Origin: Psoroptes ovis
Lineage: Eukaryota; Arthropoda; Arachnida; Sarcoptiformes; Psoroptidae
Assembly (NCBI GenBank): GCA_002943765.1
Contig: PQWQ01000039.1
Location: 124,001 to 188,000, forward strand
Direction: 5' to 3'
Length of the DNA stretch: 64,000 bases
Made by a program: the position numbers and the translations under genes. Below, piece by piece: positions 63,480 through 64,000 of this stretch; the stretch's first letter is position 1, and every line of letters begins with the position of its first letter. The notes under the pieces are model-generated. The model was given only the letters and a program-made list of their open reading frames with translations, searched no databases and was not told the DNA's origin.

Positions 63480-63559
63480 TTAGGTTGTCCGAAAAGTTCT
63501 TGCCGATTTTCTCATGTTTCCTTACGATATAATCAACGAAAACTTTTCGGACAACTCAA
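63480..63559 (+). mobile_element. Palindromic MITE, subfamily A
   Basis: 80 bp. TTAGGTTGTCCGAAAAGTTC faces AACTTTTCGGACAACTCAA. The inner right arm is decayed (AATCAACG). Confidence 0.89.
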
Positions 63560-64000
63560 TATAAGAAATAAATGGATATTAAATGTGATATTATTTTCCA
63601 TATACTTTTATTCTCATTTAAAGTTGATTTATTTCATTTGATTTCAAGCAAGAAATGCATCGCATTTTATTGGTTGAATGATATATTTTAGAACGATGTG
63701 TTTCGTGTGCTGTTTGTTGCTGGTTGTTGGTGTGCGGTATTACCCCATTATTACTGATATTATTATTATTTACCTGATTGATGCTTTAATTTTGTTGAAG
63801 AAATTTGATAGTAATTAATTTAGAATGACGAATAAACCTCAGCAAACCTTTGCCTTAGCCTCAACAAGCTTAGTATTCATTCATTTATTTATTTCCATTT
63901 ACTTATTTCCATTTATTTTATTTTAATTTTTTCAAATCAGAGCTTCAATTCAATATTCAATTTGATTTAATTTCTTGTTTTTTTTTTTCATTTGAATTTC

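Larger units (their letters stand above)
41521..64000. other. Upstream flank of the knirps-family gene; no confirmed gene
   Basis: This 22-kb region lies 5' of the first coding exon. It should contain the promoter and 5' UTR, but no TATA-initiator combination could be fixed by eye. It holds 11 MITEs (only one before 50.7 kb), a TGACC/GGTCA half-site cluster (45.06-45.83 kb), a 9-bp minisatellite (49.4 kb), and less AT-rich islands at 50.1-50.4, 56.1-57.6 and 58.0-58.1 kb with possible exons. Between these I see only AT-rich DNA with (ATC)n, (AAT)n and poly-A/T tracts. Confidence 0.6.

Noticed and set aside
713..63559. Regular short palindromic repeats reminiscent of a CRISPR array
   Set aside because: Spacing is irregular (13 bp to over 6 kb), orientation is mixed, and the genome is eukaryotic with introns.
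1590..63641. Many ORFs share peptides such as LGCP.SFCRF and KLFGQPN, looking like a conserved protein family
   Set aside because: These are translations of the palindromic MITE arms in different frames; the surrounding frames are unrelated.
1..64000. tRNA, rRNA and well-known conserved microRNAs
   Set aside because: No GGTTCGAATCC-type B box in a cloverleaf context and no let-7, miR-1, miR-2 or bantam seed-plus-hairpin was seen on reading both strands.

Overview
The window is extremely AT-rich eukaryotic DNA, roughly three-quarters or more A+T. It is full of short microsatellites and split by long introns, and there are no operons or dense ORFs. The only securely recognisable gene is an arthropod-type nuclear receptor of the knirps family (NR0A: knirps, knirps-related, eagle). 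Gene type, base composition and repeat style suggest an arthropod, plausibly an acariform (dust- or scab-mite-like) genome. The species cannot be fixed from the sequence alone.

Layout. The receptor gene lies on the minus strand. Its first coding exon is at 41404-41520 (N-terminus and zinc finger 1). Its second is at 6309-6453 (zinc finger 2 and the start of the C-terminal extension). A 34,950-bp intron separates them and falls inside the P-box, between CEGCK and SFFGR. The next exon, expected to begin with the conserved SRYGRRSNWFK-type extension, is not found between 1 and 6308, so the gene runs off the left edge. From 41521 to 64000 lies the upstream flank. It has no securely identified gene, but there are weak candidate exons on the same strand near 56.1-57.1 kb, a few less AT-rich islands (50.1-50.4, 57.1-57.3 and 58.0-58.1 kb), and a cluster of TGACC/GGTCA half-sites at 45.06-45.83 kb.

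Repeats. The dominant feature is a family of about 40 short palindromic elements, nearly all 80-84 bp, that begin TTAGGTTGTCCGAAAAGTT, end with the complement, and sit between TA dinucleotides. Size, termini and TA target site match a mariner-derived MITE built like human MADE1. At least three subfamilies are present: A, a near-perfect hairpin; B, with CCCATAAG arms; and C, an asymmetric hairpin. One copy has a left arm of A type and a right arm of B type. Copies occur in both orientations, within the intron and in the flank, and two bracket receptor exon 2 within 150 bp on each side. Copies are sparse around the first coding exon (one between 39.1 and 50.7 kb). No transposase gene is visible. 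A second dispersed repeat, marked by GCCGGAGGACGTA, occurs three times between 19.6 and 28.1 kb.

How it may work together (inference). The gene probably encodes a DNA-binding transcription factor whose expression could be delayed by its very long intron, as proposed for Drosophila knirps-related. The hairpin elements could supply dsRNA or small-RNA precursors and could pair with each other across exon 2. Everything else of possible coding nature is weak and is labelled so.
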